From: Bradyrhizobium sp. CSA207
GTDB lineage: Bacteria > Pseudomonadota > Alphaproteobacteria > Rhizobiales > Xanthobacteraceae
Reading direction: 5' to 3'
Length of the DNA stretch: 64,000 nt
NCBI RefSeq assembly: GCF_029051685.1
Contig: NZ_JAACFT010000034.1
Span: 1 to 64,000, forward strand
Shown: in pieces, positions 42,580 through 51,786 of the stretch
How the letters are laid out: each line of letters starts with the position of its first letter
Position numbering within the stretch: the first letter of the stretch is position 1
Program-made: the position numbers and the translations under genes
Notes under the pieces: generated by a model
What the model was told of the DNA's origin: nothing
What the model saw: only the letters and a program-made list of their open reading frames with translations
The model's database searches: none

Positions 42580-43788
42580 TCAGGCCCTTTCGACAAGCGT
42601 GGCGATTCCCATGCCGCCTGCGGCGCACAGTGTAGCTAGGCCACGCTTGAGGTCCCGTCTTTCCAGCTCGTCGACGAGCGTGCCAATCAATACAGCGCCC
42701 GTGGCGCCAAGCGGATGCCCCATCGCTATGGCCCCGCCATTCACGTTAACAAGGTCCGGGTCGACGCGCAGCTCGCTGATGCAGCGAAGGACGACAGACG
42801 CGAACGCCTCATTTACCTCGAAGAGATCGACGTCTTCCGCGCGAAGCCGAGCTTGTTTCAGCAGCTTGCGTGTGACCGGCGCCGGTTCCGCCAACATCAT
42901 CGTCGGATCTCCGGAAGTCACGGTGCCCCGACTGATCTTCGCTCGTGGCGTGAGTCCGGCCGCGCGTCCGGCCTCCGCAGTCCCCAACAGAACGAGCGCA
43001 GCTCCGTCCGCAATGCCCGACGAATTCCCCGCCGTATGCACGTGCGAAATCACATTGACCTCTGGATAGCGCGCTTGCACCACCGCGTCGAAGCCTATTG
43101 CTCCCATCCCATCAAAAGCGGGTTTGAGTTGAGCGAGCGCGCTTCCGGTAGCTTCATGCCTGATCAGCTCGTCCCGATCTAGAATGGGAAGCCCACTGGT
43201 GTCGCTGACGGGAACCATGGATCTCGCGAAATGACCAGCCCGGGTGGCCGCAGACGCCTTCCGATGCGAATTCAGTGCAAAGCCGTCGACGGCAGCCCTG
43301 TCGACGCCGTCCAGGGTTGCGATCAAGTCCGCGGAAATGCCTTGCGGCACGAACTTCGTCGCGATGCTGGTAGCCACATCTTCTGCCCAAGGACCGCCGT
43401 CCGACCCCATTGGCACACGGGACATCGATTCCACGCCGCCAGCTACGATCAGCTCGCTCTGGCCAAATGCCACCTTGGCAGCAGCCGTATTGATCGCTTC
43501 AAGCCCGGACGCGCAAAACCTGTTGAGCTGGACGCCGCAGACCCGCTCGCTCCAGCCGCACGACAGCGCGGCTATTTTCGGCAGAACGCTTCCTTGCTCG
43601 CCGATGGGGTTGACGACACCAAGAATGATGTCGTCGACCCGTTCGGTGTCCAGCCCGTTCCGGTGTTCGAGTTCCCGGAGAAGCGTCGTCACCAGGTCGA
43701 TCGGTTTCGTTTCGTAGAGTCCCCCGCCCGGCCGGCCACGGCCTCGCGGCGTGCGGACCGCGTCGAACAGGAACACCTCGTTGCTCAT
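42580..43788 (-). CDS. Thiolase (acetyl-CoA acyltransferase)
   Basis: 402 aa. Catalytic Cys in QLNRFCASGLEAINTAAAKV, VAGGVESMSRVPMG, NEAFASVVL, NVNGGAIAMGHPLGATGA (catalytic His) and LCAAGGMGIATLVER (second Cys). Degradative or biosynthetic direction is not set by sequence; in this setting it should cleave a 3-oxoacyl-CoA. It lies 5 nt after the LLM enzyme and 4 nt before the hydratase-like gene, so all share one transcript. Confidence 0.94.
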   Translation of the reverse strand: MSNEVFLFDAVRTPRGRGRPGGGLYETKPIDLVTTLLRELEHRNGLDTERVDDIILGVVNPIGEQGSVLPKIAALSCGWSERVCGVQLNRFCASGLEAINTAAAKVAFGQSELIVAGGVESMSRVPMGSDGGPWAEDVATSIATKFVPQGISADLIATLDGVDRAAVDGFALNSHRKASAATRAGHFARSMVPVSDTSGLPILDRDELIRHEATGSALAQLKPAFDGMGAIGFDAVVQARYPEVNVISHVHTAGNSSGIADGAALVLLGTAEAGRAAGLTPRAKISRGTVTSGDPTMMLAEPAPVTRKLLKQARLRAEDVDLFEVNEAFASVVLRCISELRVDPDLVNVNGGAIAMGHPLGATGAVLIGTLVDELERRDLKRGLATLCAAGGMGIATLVERA

Positions 43789-43793
43789 CCCGG

Positions 43794-44891
43794 TCAGGCC
43801 TTGCCGGCAATGGTAGCACGTGCAGCAGCCTCTCCTGAGGCATGCACATCTGTGACTAGCCCCGCGAGCGCTTCGCGCTCTGCCTCGTTCCGCACCGGAA
43901 TCGAGAACTCCGAGTTGGTGACAACCCTGCCAAAGCGCTCCACCAGCTTCTTGCCGATGTTATCGTAAGTTCCGATAACCGCGAATTTCTCAAGAACTTC
44001 GTCGCTGATCAGCTTCGGCAACGCTTCCCAGTCTTGCGCGCGCGACAGGTATTTTGCCTCGTTGGCGAGGTCTTGAAGGCCGAGATGCTCGAAGCCCGCG
44101 ACGTATGCTGGCGTCGACGCGTAAAATGCGATGCGAGCCCGTGCGTCCCGGATCTTCGGTTGCAGCTCTTCCTCATTCGGCGCTGACGCCACAAGCGGCT
44201 TCATTGATACGCTGAAGTTGTCGAGGCTGCGGCCCGCCTTCTTCGCACCAGCGCGCACTGCGGGAAGCATGACTTCTTCGATGTAGGAAGGAGTGCAGAC
44301 CGGGTGAGGCCGAACACCATCCGCGACCTCTCCAGCGATCTGACACATCACAGGATTGACTGCCGCTACGTGGATCGGGATCTCAGGATGTTCGATCGGG
44401 CCGGGATCAAACAGGGGCACCATCAGATCGAGCTTGTAGAATTCACCTTGGTAATTCAGCTTGGTCCGATTCTGCCAGCAATCCCAGACCGCGCGTACCG
44501 CTTTGACATAATCACGCATCCACGGTCCGGCCGGATGCGGCTCAACGCCGTAGCGGCGTTGAATATGCGCCCTCACCTGCGGACCCAGCCCCAGGATGAA
44601 TCGTCCGCCAGAGAGCTTCTGGATTGTCCACGCGCTCAGTGCCATGACGGTTGGGCTACGCGGAAATGCGATAGTAACCGCTGTCCCGATCTTGAGGGTA
44701 CTAGTTGCTTGCGCAGCCAAGGCCATGATCACAAACGGATCGTCCTTAGTTTCCTCGGTCATAAGCGCGTCATAGCCAAGCGACTCGACGAGCTTGGCCT
44801 GCTCTCCGACCTTTTTAATGTCGAGGGGGGTATCCGGCGCGCGCAAACCGGGGTCGACTTTTCCGAGTGGGAGCAGCGTCTCGATCTTCAT
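43794..44891 (-). CDS. F420-dependent LLM-class oxidoreductase
   Basis: 365 aa luciferase-like (alpha/beta barrel) flavin/deazaflavin enzyme. Motifs: ESLGYDALMTEETKDDPFVI, KIGTAVTIAFPRSPTVMALS, LSGGRFILGLGPQVRAHIQR, EIPIHVAAVNPVMCQIAGEV. This matches the F420-specific branch of the family seen in actinobacteria. Lying between a CoA-ligase gene and a thiolase gene, with F420 synthesis encoded in the same run, it is the most likely F420H2 user: a dehydrogenase or reductase acting on the acid or acyl-CoA. Confidence 0.9.
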   Translation of the reverse strand: MKIETLLPLGKVDPGLRAPDTPLDIKKVGEQAKLVESLGYDALMTEETKDDPFVIMALAAQATSTLKIGTAVTIAFPRSPTVMALSAWTIQKLSGGRFILGLGPQVRAHIQRRYGVEPHPAGPWMRDYVKAVRAVWDCWQNRTKLNYQGEFYKLDLMVPLFDPGPIEHPEIPIHVAAVNPVMCQIAGEVADGVRPHPVCTPSYIEEVMLPAVRAGAKKAGRSLDNFSVSMKPLVASAPNEEELQPKIRDARARIAFYASTPAYVAGFEHLGLQDLANEAKYLSRAQDWEALPKLISDEVLEKFAVIGTYDNIGKKLVERFGRVVTNSEFSIPVRNEAEREALAGLVTDVHASGEAAARATIAGKA

Positions 44892-44917
44892 AGTTTGCCT
44901 CTGTGCTGTAGCTGGAA

Positions 44918-46219
44918 TCAGATCTTGCGGCGGTCGACGATGCGAACCGCTTTGCCGAGTGAGCGTGGAATGGCTCCGCTTGGCTGGACCTCTACGCGAG
45001 CGCTCACGCCAATAAAGGCCTTCAGCTTTTTGACCAATTCGGCGCTCAGCTCGCGATGGCTGGAGATCTCGACGCCTGAACGCACCTCGACTTGGATGGT
45101 GAGTTCATCGAGATTGCCCTGGCGTGAAACTTCGATTTGATAGTGACCGGCCAACTCAGGCATGGAGAGGATCTGCTCCTCAACCTGCGAAGGAAACATG
45201 TTGACGCCCCGAATGATCAGCATGTCGTCCGATCGCCCGGTCAGCCGGTCCAGACGTCGCATAGCCCTTGCTGTTCCGGGCAGCAGCCGCGTGAGATCAC
45301 GCGTTCGATAACGAACAACCGGCAATGCCTCTTTCGTGAGACTCGTGATAACGAGTTCCCCGTGAGACCCCTCCGGAAGGACCTCTCCTGTCTGCGGATC
45401 GATGATCTCGGGATAGAAGTGATCTTCCCAGAGGGTCGGACCGTCCATCGTTTCGATGCATTCAGACGCAACGCCCGGGCCAATCACCTCGGACAATCCG
45501 TAGTAATTGATCGCAGTCAGATTCAGGCGGCGGTTGATTTCCTCCCGCATCGCCTCCGTCCAGGGCTCGGCACCGACCATTGCAATTCGCAACTTCAACT
45601 GATCGCGTCGAATGCCCTGGCGCTCAACCTCATCGGCGATGTTGAGCAAGTACGAGGGCGTCACCATGATAATGGTCGGTTCAAGATCGACGAGCAGCTG
45701 CGCCTGTCGTTCGGTCTGCCCGCCAGACACCGGGATTACAGTGCAACCGAGCCTCTGCGCGCCATCGTGCGAACCGAGCCCCCCGGTGAATAATCCGTAG
45801 TTGTAAGCGTTATGAACCCGGTCGCCCGGCCGCGCGCCAGCAGCCCGGAGCGATCGTGCGACGACGCTCGCCCACACATCCATGTCGTTGGCTGTGTATC
45901 CGACCACTGCAGGTTTGCCCGTCGTTCCGCTGGAAGCGTGAATACGAACGACTTGATCCATCGGGACCGCGAACATCCCGAACGGGTAGCCTGTACGGAA
46001 ATCCTGCTTGGTCGAGAAGGGGAACAGTTTGAGATCCTCGAGGTAGCGCAGATCATCCGGATGCACGCCACTCTTCTCACACCGCTGCCGGAAGCCCTCG
46101 ACATTATCGTAGGTATGCCGAACCGATCTCTTCATGCGCGTCAGTTGAAGCGCACGCAGCTCGTCGAGACTCGCCTTTTCGATCGGATCCAGCGGAAGCG
46201 AGGCATGAGGTACCGTCAT
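44918..46219 (-). CDS. Phenylacetate-CoA-ligase-like AMP-forming ligase
   Basis: 433 aa from ATG 46219, PaaK type. IHASSGTTGKPAVVGYT (P-loop), YNYGLFTGGLGSHDGAQRLG, ITPSYL-like MVTPSYLLNIADE, NYYGLSEVIGPGVASECI, GSHGELVITSLTKEALPVVR, YRTRDLTRLLPGTARAMRRL and RGVNMFPSQVEEQIL. It forms an acyl-CoA from a carboxylic acid with ATP, the entry step to the CoA-dependent part of the route. An aromatic or cyclic acid is favoured by the family but unproven. Confidence 0.92.
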   Translation of the reverse strand: MTVPHASLPLDPIEKASLDELRALQLTRMKRSVRHTYDNVEGFRQRCEKSGVHPDDLRYLEDLKLFPFSTKQDFRTGYPFGMFAVPMDQVVRIHASSGTTGKPAVVGYTANDMDVWASVVARSLRAAGARPGDRVHNAYNYGLFTGGLGSHDGAQRLGCTVIPVSGGQTERQAQLLVDLEPTIIMVTPSYLLNIADEVERQGIRRDQLKLRIAMVGAEPWTEAMREEINRRLNLTAINYYGLSEVIGPGVASECIETMDGPTLWEDHFYPEIIDPQTGEVLPEGSHGELVITSLTKEALPVVRYRTRDLTRLLPGTARAMRRLDRLTGRSDDMLIIRGVNMFPSQVEEQILSMPELAGHYQIEVSRQGNLDELTIQVEVRSGVEISSHRELSAELVKKLKAFIGVSARVEVQPSGAIPRSLGKAVRIVDRRKI

Positions 46220-46433
46220 GCGATCCTCCCCACAAACATGGTTCCAGCCTGCCAGCGCCAAGCAAATGCAAGGACGTGAGTATGCGGGGTAGCCGTGTGT
46301 GCTACCGGATGGACGGCGGACGTGGACAATCTCTCCTCCCCAGCATGTTCTGCTATTAGGGAGAGGGTATCGCCGGCCGCACCGGCCTAGACAGGACAGA
46401 AACGATCTTTGTGCTGGACCGAGATTGGCACTG

Positions 46434-47492
46434 TCAGCCAGTGCGCTGGCTGGGGGACCGCCGTGAGGGTTGACTTACGTGGGAGCGGAAGTGATCGCGA
46501 TACTGGACAGGGCTCATTCCCGTCCATTGGCCGAATGCTCTGGTGAAAGCTCTCGTTTCCGAATATCCGAGCATGTCAGCCAACTCCGCGACGGAGTGAT
46601 TGCCTCTCACCAGTTTTTCAATGGCAATATCGCGGCGGATATTCTCGATGATCGCTCGATAGGAAGTCGCCTCCTGCCGAAGCTTTCTCCTTAGTGTTTG
46701 CTCGCCGATCCCCAGGCGAGTAGCGACCTCTTCAAACTCCGGAAATTCGAGTGGAAGCTTGCGTTCAGGCAGAATCAGATTGCGGATTCGGCGACCGTAG
46801 CTGAAGACATCTGCCGGAATAGTCATGAATCCAAGCGGTGCGACGGAAAGAAAGCTCTTAAGCTCCGGCTTGGAGCGGACGATCGGATTTTGCAGGAACT
46901 CGCGGCGGAAAACGAGACTCGTCACGGGCGCGTCGAATTCATAGACAGCCGGGAACATGTATTTGAATTCTTCGATCCGCACGACCGGCCTTACATACGA
47001 AAACGTAACCTTCTCAAGGGGAGCCAGAGATCCGCCCAGCCAGCTGATCAGCCGATACCAAACCGACAGCCAGAACTCGTGCATGTATTGGTTCGGATCC
47101 AAATCGGGACGCGCAAATTCGATCTTGAGAGCCAGAGTACCGCTAGAACTTGGCTCAAGTTCCATTTGGATGTCATCGGTCACGAGTCCATAGAACAGAA
47201 CGCCTTTGCGCAATGCCCTCTCGAGCGTTTCCTCCCCGATGATGCCGTGCGTTATCATGGCGAACGTTCCGACCTTGCAGCGGTGCTCAGTAAACCCCAT
47301 GAACTCGTCACTGAGTGCGAGCCACACCAATTGCATCAGCCGAGCCAATTGCTCAGATTTGCCGCGCCAGGTCGGATCTTCGATCTGGATTCTTGTCGCC
47401 CCGATCTCCGCAAGAAGCCGCTCCCCGTCGAGGCCACAGCGCTCGGCTCCACGAATGGCTTCACGAAAATAATGCGAGCTCGATGTGGACAT
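46434..47492 (-). CDS. AraC-family transcriptional regulator
   Basis: 352 aa. An N-terminal OruR-type sensing domain (AIRGAERCGLDGERLLAEIG ... LMQLVWLALSDEFMGFTEHR) is followed by a C-terminal AraC HTH pair, EVATRLGIGEQTLRRKLRQE and HSVAELADMLGYSETRAFTR with GMSPVQYRDHF. It sits between the two halves of the F420-linked region, 96 nt after the dehydrogenase stop and 214 nt ahead of the CoA ligase start, on the same strand. It is the natural candidate to control both halves. Confidence 0.92.
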   Translation of the reverse strand: MSTSSSHYFREAIRGAERCGLDGERLLAEIGATRIQIEDPTWRGKSEQLARLMQLVWLALSDEFMGFTEHRCKVGTFAMITHGIIGEETLERALRKGVLFYGLVTDDIQMELEPSSSGTLALKIEFARPDLDPNQYMHEFWLSVWYRLISWLGGSLAPLEKVTFSYVRPVVRIEEFKYMFPAVYEFDAPVTSLVFRREFLQNPIVRSKPELKSFLSVAPLGFMTIPADVFSYGRRIRNLILPERKLPLEFPEFEEVATRLGIGEQTLRRKLRQEATSYRAIIENIRRDIAIEKLVRGNHSVAELADMLGYSETRAFTRAFGQWTGMSPVQYRDHFRSHVSQPSRRSPSQRTG

Positions 47493-47588
47493 GATCGCCT
47501 AAATCTGCGCTCACCATGTAATCGAGCAGCGGCTGCCACCGGCGTACGCCCGCTCCAAACTGCGGATAGCCCCGTTTAAGCGACTAAC

Positions 47589-48608
47589 TTATTGAATTGG
47601 CTCAATTTGATAGCAAATTGGCGATTGCTTCAAGAGGGCAAATGGACCCCGGGCCCATCCGAAGCCGGCGCATATGACGCTGTCGATAGCGGCGGGCGGA
47701 ACCTTTGTTGCATTTGCAATCCTAGAGCAACATTCTTGGAGATCACTTGCAAGCCGAGCTATCAGCTTGGATGCAACTTGCGGATCGGTTGAGCCACCCG
47801 AGCAGGGTACATACTCAGCACGAGCGAGATCGAGGACCATCCTGTGTCCGGTTGCGCCGCCCCTCCGATAGAAGCACCCGCTTGGTTTTCCTGCTCCTTT
47901 GCGCACTATGGCGAGCGCTTCCTTGCTGAGCTCACAACTTTGCCAGGGATCGCTCCCCGACAGCCGGCCCCTCATGTTTTTGGCGATTGCGTTCATCTCT
48001 TCAAGTCCAACCAAATCGAATAGCCCAAACGCGCCGATCCGCGGTACCCCGAAGGTATCCGCAAGTAACGCGTCAGCATGGTCTGGCCGCACGCCATATT
48101 CCATCGCAAGCATGGCAGCGCGGAAAGCAAAGTACAAACCGGCGCGATTTGCGATGAAGCCAGGGGTATCTGGACATTTAACGACGATCCGTTCGAGGAC
48201 GGTCTGCAAGAGTACGGTGAGGTGGCCTTCGGTCTCCGGATCGAGCTCCTCGCCGGATACCAGCTCGACTAACGGCAGGTTCTTCGTCGGCACAAAGAAG
48301 TGACAAATCGCAAAGCGTTCGCGAAATTCACTTGGAACTCCCTCGAGCAACTCACGCCTCGGAATCACGGACTCATCAGAGCAAACAATTGCGGCACGAG
48401 AAGCCCTTACGAAGATAGAAGAGAGCAGAGGCTTCTTCAGCTCCAAAGGGAAACCGCTCGCCTCGACAATTAAAGCCGCGCTCTCAATATCTCTCACGCT
48501 AGAAATCTCAGCGACTGCCACGCGTGTTGCTTGGATTTTGCTTCGAACAAGTAGCTCGAAGATGTCCGAAGCTACTTTCCCTTCACCGACAACAACAGCG
48601 GTATTCAT
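47589..48608 (-). CDS. 3-hydroxyacyl-CoA-dehydrogenase-like protein (detached FadB/FadJ C-part)
   Basis: 339 aa from ATG 48608, overlapping cofD by 4 bases. The NAD loop is degenerate (VVVGEGKVASDI, GxGxxA), but the catalytic elements are recognisable: FAICHFFVPTKNLPLVELVS (His), CPDTPGFIANRAGLYFAFRA (Asn), then the C-terminal helical dehydrogenase domain LADTFGVPRIGAFGLFDLVG. The last ~80 residues correspond to the second FadB/FadJ C-terminal repeat. It oxidises a 3-hydroxyacyl-CoA if the cofactor site works. It complements the hydratase half encoded at 41664. Confidence 0.82.
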   Translation of the reverse strand: MNTAVVVGEGKVASDIFELLVRSKIQATRVAVAEISSVRDIESAALIVEASGFPLELKKPLLSSIFVRASRAAIVCSDESVIPRRELLEGVPSEFRERFAICHFFVPTKNLPLVELVSGEELDPETEGHLTVLLQTVLERIVVKCPDTPGFIANRAGLYFAFRAAMLAMEYGVRPDHADALLADTFGVPRIGAFGLFDLVGLEEMNAIAKNMRGRLSGSDPWQSCELSKEALAIVRKGAGKPSGCFYRRGGATGHRMVLDLARAEYVPCSGGSTDPQVASKLIARLASDLQECCSRIANATKVPPAAIDSVICAGFGWARGPFALLKQSPICYQIEPIQ

Positions 48609-49543
48609 GTCAGTCGACTCAACAAATCGATGCAAAGCTGCGCGACGCGGATCCGGTCTTGTGCGTCTTTCATCAAGATATCTCCGGAAACGGTCAAGTT
48701 GCCGGGGTTTGCGCCAATTACCTCATCCCGGCTGTCAATAATCACGCCATCGATCAGACCACCGTAGTAGGCAAGCAAACCACCATTTCCTGCTTCATAG
48801 CCCAGCTCCGCCAATAATTTGTCGGCAGGTCCCTTCACCGCTTTACCCCCGATCAGGGGTGAAACCGCAGCTACCGGAATCCTGCGCTCTGCAATAGCCT
48901 CGCGAACGCCAGCTAACCCGACTATTGGTCCGATACTAAGGATCGGATTGGACGGCGCGATGATAATCCCCGCGAGTTGAGGCGAGCTCAGAGCTGCTTC
49001 GAACGCGGCAGATGGCTTTGCGCGGCCAAGTCCTTCGTAGCGCACACGGTGTGCTGTGATTGCGCATTGATGCCTGACAAAGTAGTCTTGGAAGCTCAGT
49101 TCTCCGATTTCAGTATCTATGATCGTATTGACCACTTCTTCGCACATAGGCACGAGCGAATGCTCCACGCCAAATCGCCGGCAAATCTCGCTGGTTATCG
49201 CCGAGAGCGATGCACCTTCCTTGATACGTTGGGTACGGTACAGGTGAAGTGCCAAATCACGATCACCCAACTGAAACCAACTGTCCCCGCCAAGCTGCTT
49301 CGTGACCTCCATACAGGCCCATGTCTCGTCGGCACGCCCCCACCCCCTTTGCGGGTGAGCGAGGTCGCTGAGCATGTACGTCACCGTATCAAGATCGGGA
49401 CAGATCCGAAGACCGAGATGGTCGAAGTCGTCGGCGGTGTTGACTACGATCGTGAGTCGATCTGGAGGCAGGATGCGGGCCAACCCATCCGCGAGCTTAG
49501 AGCCTCCCACTCCGCCGCAAAGCGCGATATAGCTCTTATTCAT
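48605..49543 (-). CDS. cofD: CofD, F420 2-phospho-L-lactate transferase
   Basis: 312 aa. Joins FO and the activated three-carbon phosphate to give F420-0 or its dehydro form. Signature motifs: IALCGGVGGSKLADGLARIL, NTADDFDHLGLRICPDLDTV, YMLSDLAHPQRGWGRADETW, APSNPILSIGPIVGL and VSPLIGGKAVKGPADKLLAE. It overlaps cofE by 4 bases at its start. Intact and full length. Confidence 0.96.
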   Translation of the reverse strand: MNKSYIALCGGVGGSKLADGLARILPPDRLTIVVNTADDFDHLGLRICPDLDTVTYMLSDLAHPQRGWGRADETWACMEVTKQLGGDSWFQLGDRDLALHLYRTQRIKEGASLSAITSEICRRFGVEHSLVPMCEEVVNTIIDTEIGELSFQDYFVRHQCAITAHRVRYEGLGRAKPSAAFEAALSSPQLAGIIIAPSNPILSIGPIVGLAGVREAIAERRIPVAAVSPLIGGKAVKGPADKLLAELGYEAGNGGLLAYYGGLIDGVIIDSRDEVIGANPGNLTVSGDILMKDAQDRIRVAQLCIDLLSRLT

Positions 49544-50304
49544 CGAAAGAGGTCCTGATGTACGGGGCGCACGAGGTCGCGAGCCCGCGCTGACGAGTTG
49601 GTCAGGCTCATCCCTTTGACAAGTATAATTGGTGTCCCCTCATCTGCCTGGCCCATGACGAGAGACGCCGCGGCAGCAAGCTCATCGCCAACTCCGATGA
49701 CGGTCGCCTGCAGTCCTCGGCCGTATAGGTCGCGGCTACCACGCATATCGCGCAATGCCTCGAAACCGGAGGCTCCAATACAAATGCCGGTGGTTCCATT
49801 ACGCCATGCTCGGCCAAGACTGTCGATGATGGCTACCCCCAGCGTCCGGCCGGTCCTTGCCTCTAGCGTCTGCTGAAGTTCGAAGGCACTACCGTCTGGA
49901 TCGATCGGCAAGAGAAGTGCTCGGTCGTTGCTGAGATTGTCCGGCAAGTTTGACTGGTCGATCCCGGCGTTAGCCAAGACCAGACCGAGCTTATGCCGGA
50001 CGATGATTACGCCGGGCACGCAACGCAGTACTTCGATCGATTCCTTTAGGATGAGGTCCACAATGCGCGGATCTTTGCCACAGATCCCGGCGAGCCTCCT
50101 TGCTTCCGCGGCGGGGGCGACCGATTCAAGATCGACGTAGCGGTCCTCAGATTTCGAGACGATTTTCTGAGCTAGAACAACAATATCACCATCGTCCAGA
50201 GGAATTCTGGAAGAATTTGCCGCCTGCAGAACCACTGCAGCCAAATCGTCGCCTGGCCTAATATCCGGAACTCCGTGCAGCGCGTGAAGCGATACTGTTG
50301 CCAT
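49540..50304 (-). CDS. cofE: CofE, coenzyme F420:L-glutamate ligase
   Basis: 254 aa. Adds L-glutamate residues to F420-0 using GTP. Motifs: DGDIVVLAQKIVSKSEDRYV, DPRIVDLILKESIEVLRCVP, LGVAIIDSLGRAWRNGTTGI, CIGASGFEALRDMRGSRDLY. It is the stand-alone form: it lacks the C-terminal nitroreductase-like FMN domain that is fused in mycobacterial FbiB. It starts 2 nt after the livF stop, which ties F420 synthesis to the transporter operon. Confidence 0.95.
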   Translation of the reverse strand: MATVSLHALHGVPDIRPGDDLAAVVLQAANSSRIPLDDGDIVVLAQKIVSKSEDRYVDLESVAPAAEARRLAGICGKDPRIVDLILKESIEVLRCVPGVIIVRHKLGLVLANAGIDQSNLPDNLSNDRALLLPIDPDGSAFELQQTLEARTGRTLGVAIIDSLGRAWRNGTTGICIGASGFEALRDMRGSRDLYGRGLQATVIGVGDELAAAASLVMGQADEGTPIILVKGMSLTNSSARARDLVRPVHQDLFR

Positions 50305-50306
50305 GA

Positions 50307-51008
50307 CTAAACGCCGAGATAGGCTGCTTGAACGCGAGTATCTGCGAGCAGCTCATTGCCAGTCCCTTGAAGAGTTATCTTTCCCATCTCAAGCACGTAT
50401 GCGCGATCCACTATTTTTAGGACCGCATTGACGTTCTGCTCAACGACGAAGATCGTCACCCCACTTTGCCGGATCGACTCCAGCACGGAGATGATCTGCT
50501 TGAACACCAGAGGCGCCAACCCCATGGATGGCTCATCCAGCAAGAGCATTTTCGGACGCGACATCAGCGCTCGGCCGACGGCCAACATTTGTTGCTGGCC
50601 TCCTGACAAGGAGCCCGCAAGCCGGGCCCTAAATTCCTTAAGTACTGGAAAATATGAGAATACCCTTTCAAGGTCGCCGTCCGAACGGTCATCCGCCCTG
50701 GTCCAGGCGCCAACGCGCAAATTATCTTCGACCGTCAAGGGCGCGAATATCTGCCGGCCTTCAGGAACAAGCACGAGTCCGAGTTTGACCCGCTGGTGGG
50801 GTAGCAATTTCTCGATTGGTGCGGCGTCGAGAAAGATTCGCCCTTGGGCAACGGGCTGAACACCGGCGATGGCCTTCAGCAAGGTCGTTTTTCCGGCGCC
50901 GTTCGCACCAACAAGCGCGACAATCTCGCCGCGCTTAACTTCAAGACTAACCTGATGGAGAGCCTTGATGCGGCCATAGCCGCTCGCCAGTTGGTCAACT
51001 TTCAGCAT
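50307..51008 (-). CDS. LIV-type ABC transporter ATPase (LivF-like), second set
   Basis: 233 aa. Walker A GANGAGKTT (34-42), VPEGRQIFAPLTVEDNL, signature SLSGGQQQ, Walker B MLLLDEPSMGLAP, VVEQN in place of the H-loop. ATG 51008 overlaps livG by 14 bases, the same spacing as in the first transporter set. Full-length and canonical. Last transporter gene before cofE. Confidence 0.94.
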   Translation of the reverse strand: MLKVDQLASGYGRIKALHQVSLEVKRGEIVALVGANGAGKTTLLKAIAGVQPVAQGRIFLDAAPIEKLLPHQRVKLGLVLVPEGRQIFAPLTVEDNLRVGAWTRADDRSDGDLERVFSYFPVLKEFRARLAGSLSGGQQQMLAVGRALMSRPKMLLLDEPSMGLAPLVFKQIISVLESIRQSGVTIFVVEQNVNAVLKIVDRAYVLEMGKITLQGTGNELLADTRVQAAYLGV

Positions 51009-51786
51009 TCGCGGGCTCTTGTTCGTCTTGGGATTCACCAAGATACGCTTCGATTACAGCTGGATTTCTTCGTACCTCCTGCGGAGTTCCTGTAGCCAGC
51101 GTCACCCCCCGGTCGAGGACATGAACCTTGTCGGCGAGATTCATGACCAGATGAATATCGTGCTCCACCAACAGGATCGATACGCCGGTCGAGACGACCT
51201 TGCGAATGACCTGGTCGATCTCGGCGGTTTCCGTCGCATTGCAACCAGCGACCGGCTCATCCAGTAAGAGGACAGTAGGCTCCAAGGCCAGTGCTCGGGC
51301 GATTTCTAACCGCTTGAGAATGCCATAGGAAAGTTCACCCGCGGGTCGATCTGCATAACGATCGAGACCGACAAATTTTAGCAACTCGAGCGCGCAAAGC
51401 CGGCTGTCAGCATTCTGCCGCCGCACAGACGGCAGCCCGAACAAGTAACCAAACAGGTTGCCTCGCTCCCGGATATTTCGCCCAACCATCACGTTTTCCA
51501 GTGCGGTCATACGGAAGAATATCTGGAGATTCTGAAACGTACGGGTGAGCCCTTTGTGCGCAAGCTGAAACGGCGCTAATCCGGCTACATCTTGTCCCTC
51601 TAGCCGGACACGGCCGGACGTTGGCTGATAGATTGCGGAAATTACGTTGAACAGAGTGGTCTTGCCTGCCCCATTGGGACCGATGAGCGCCAGGACTTCG
51701 CCCTTGCGGACTTCGAGCGAGACGTCTTGTAGTGCTTTAACGCCGCCGAAATGGATGGAAACTGCGTCTACCTGAATTCGCGTCAT
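50995..51786 (-). CDS. LIV-type ABC transporter ATPase (LivG-like), second set
   Basis: 263 aa from ATG 51786. Walker A GPNGAGKTT, LTRTFQNLQIFFRMTALENV, signature-like LSYGILKRLEIARAL, Walker B VLLLDEPVAGCN, H-loop LLVEHD. It overlaps livM (stop 51783) by 4 bases. The C-terminus (ESQDEQEPANAES) is acidic and overlaps livF. Confidence 0.93.
   Translation of the reverse strand: MTRIQVDAVSIHFGGVKALQDVSLEVRKGEVLALIGPNGAGKTTLFNVISAIYQPTSGRVRLEGQDVAGLAPFQLAHKGLTRTFQNLQIFFRMTALENVMVGRNIRERGNLFGYLFGLPSVRRQNADSRLCALELLKFVGLDRYADRPAGELSYGILKRLEIARALALEPTVLLLDEPVAGCNATETAEIDQVIRKVVSTGVSILLVEHDIHLVMNLADKVHVLDRGVTLATGTPQEVRRNPAVIEAYLGESQDEQEPANAES

Noticed and set aside
37866..50304. F420 genes as contamination from an actinobacterium
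   Set aside because: They are embedded with 4-base overlaps among alphaproteobacterial-style transporter and CoA-enzyme genes, and CofE lacks the mycobacterial fusion domain.
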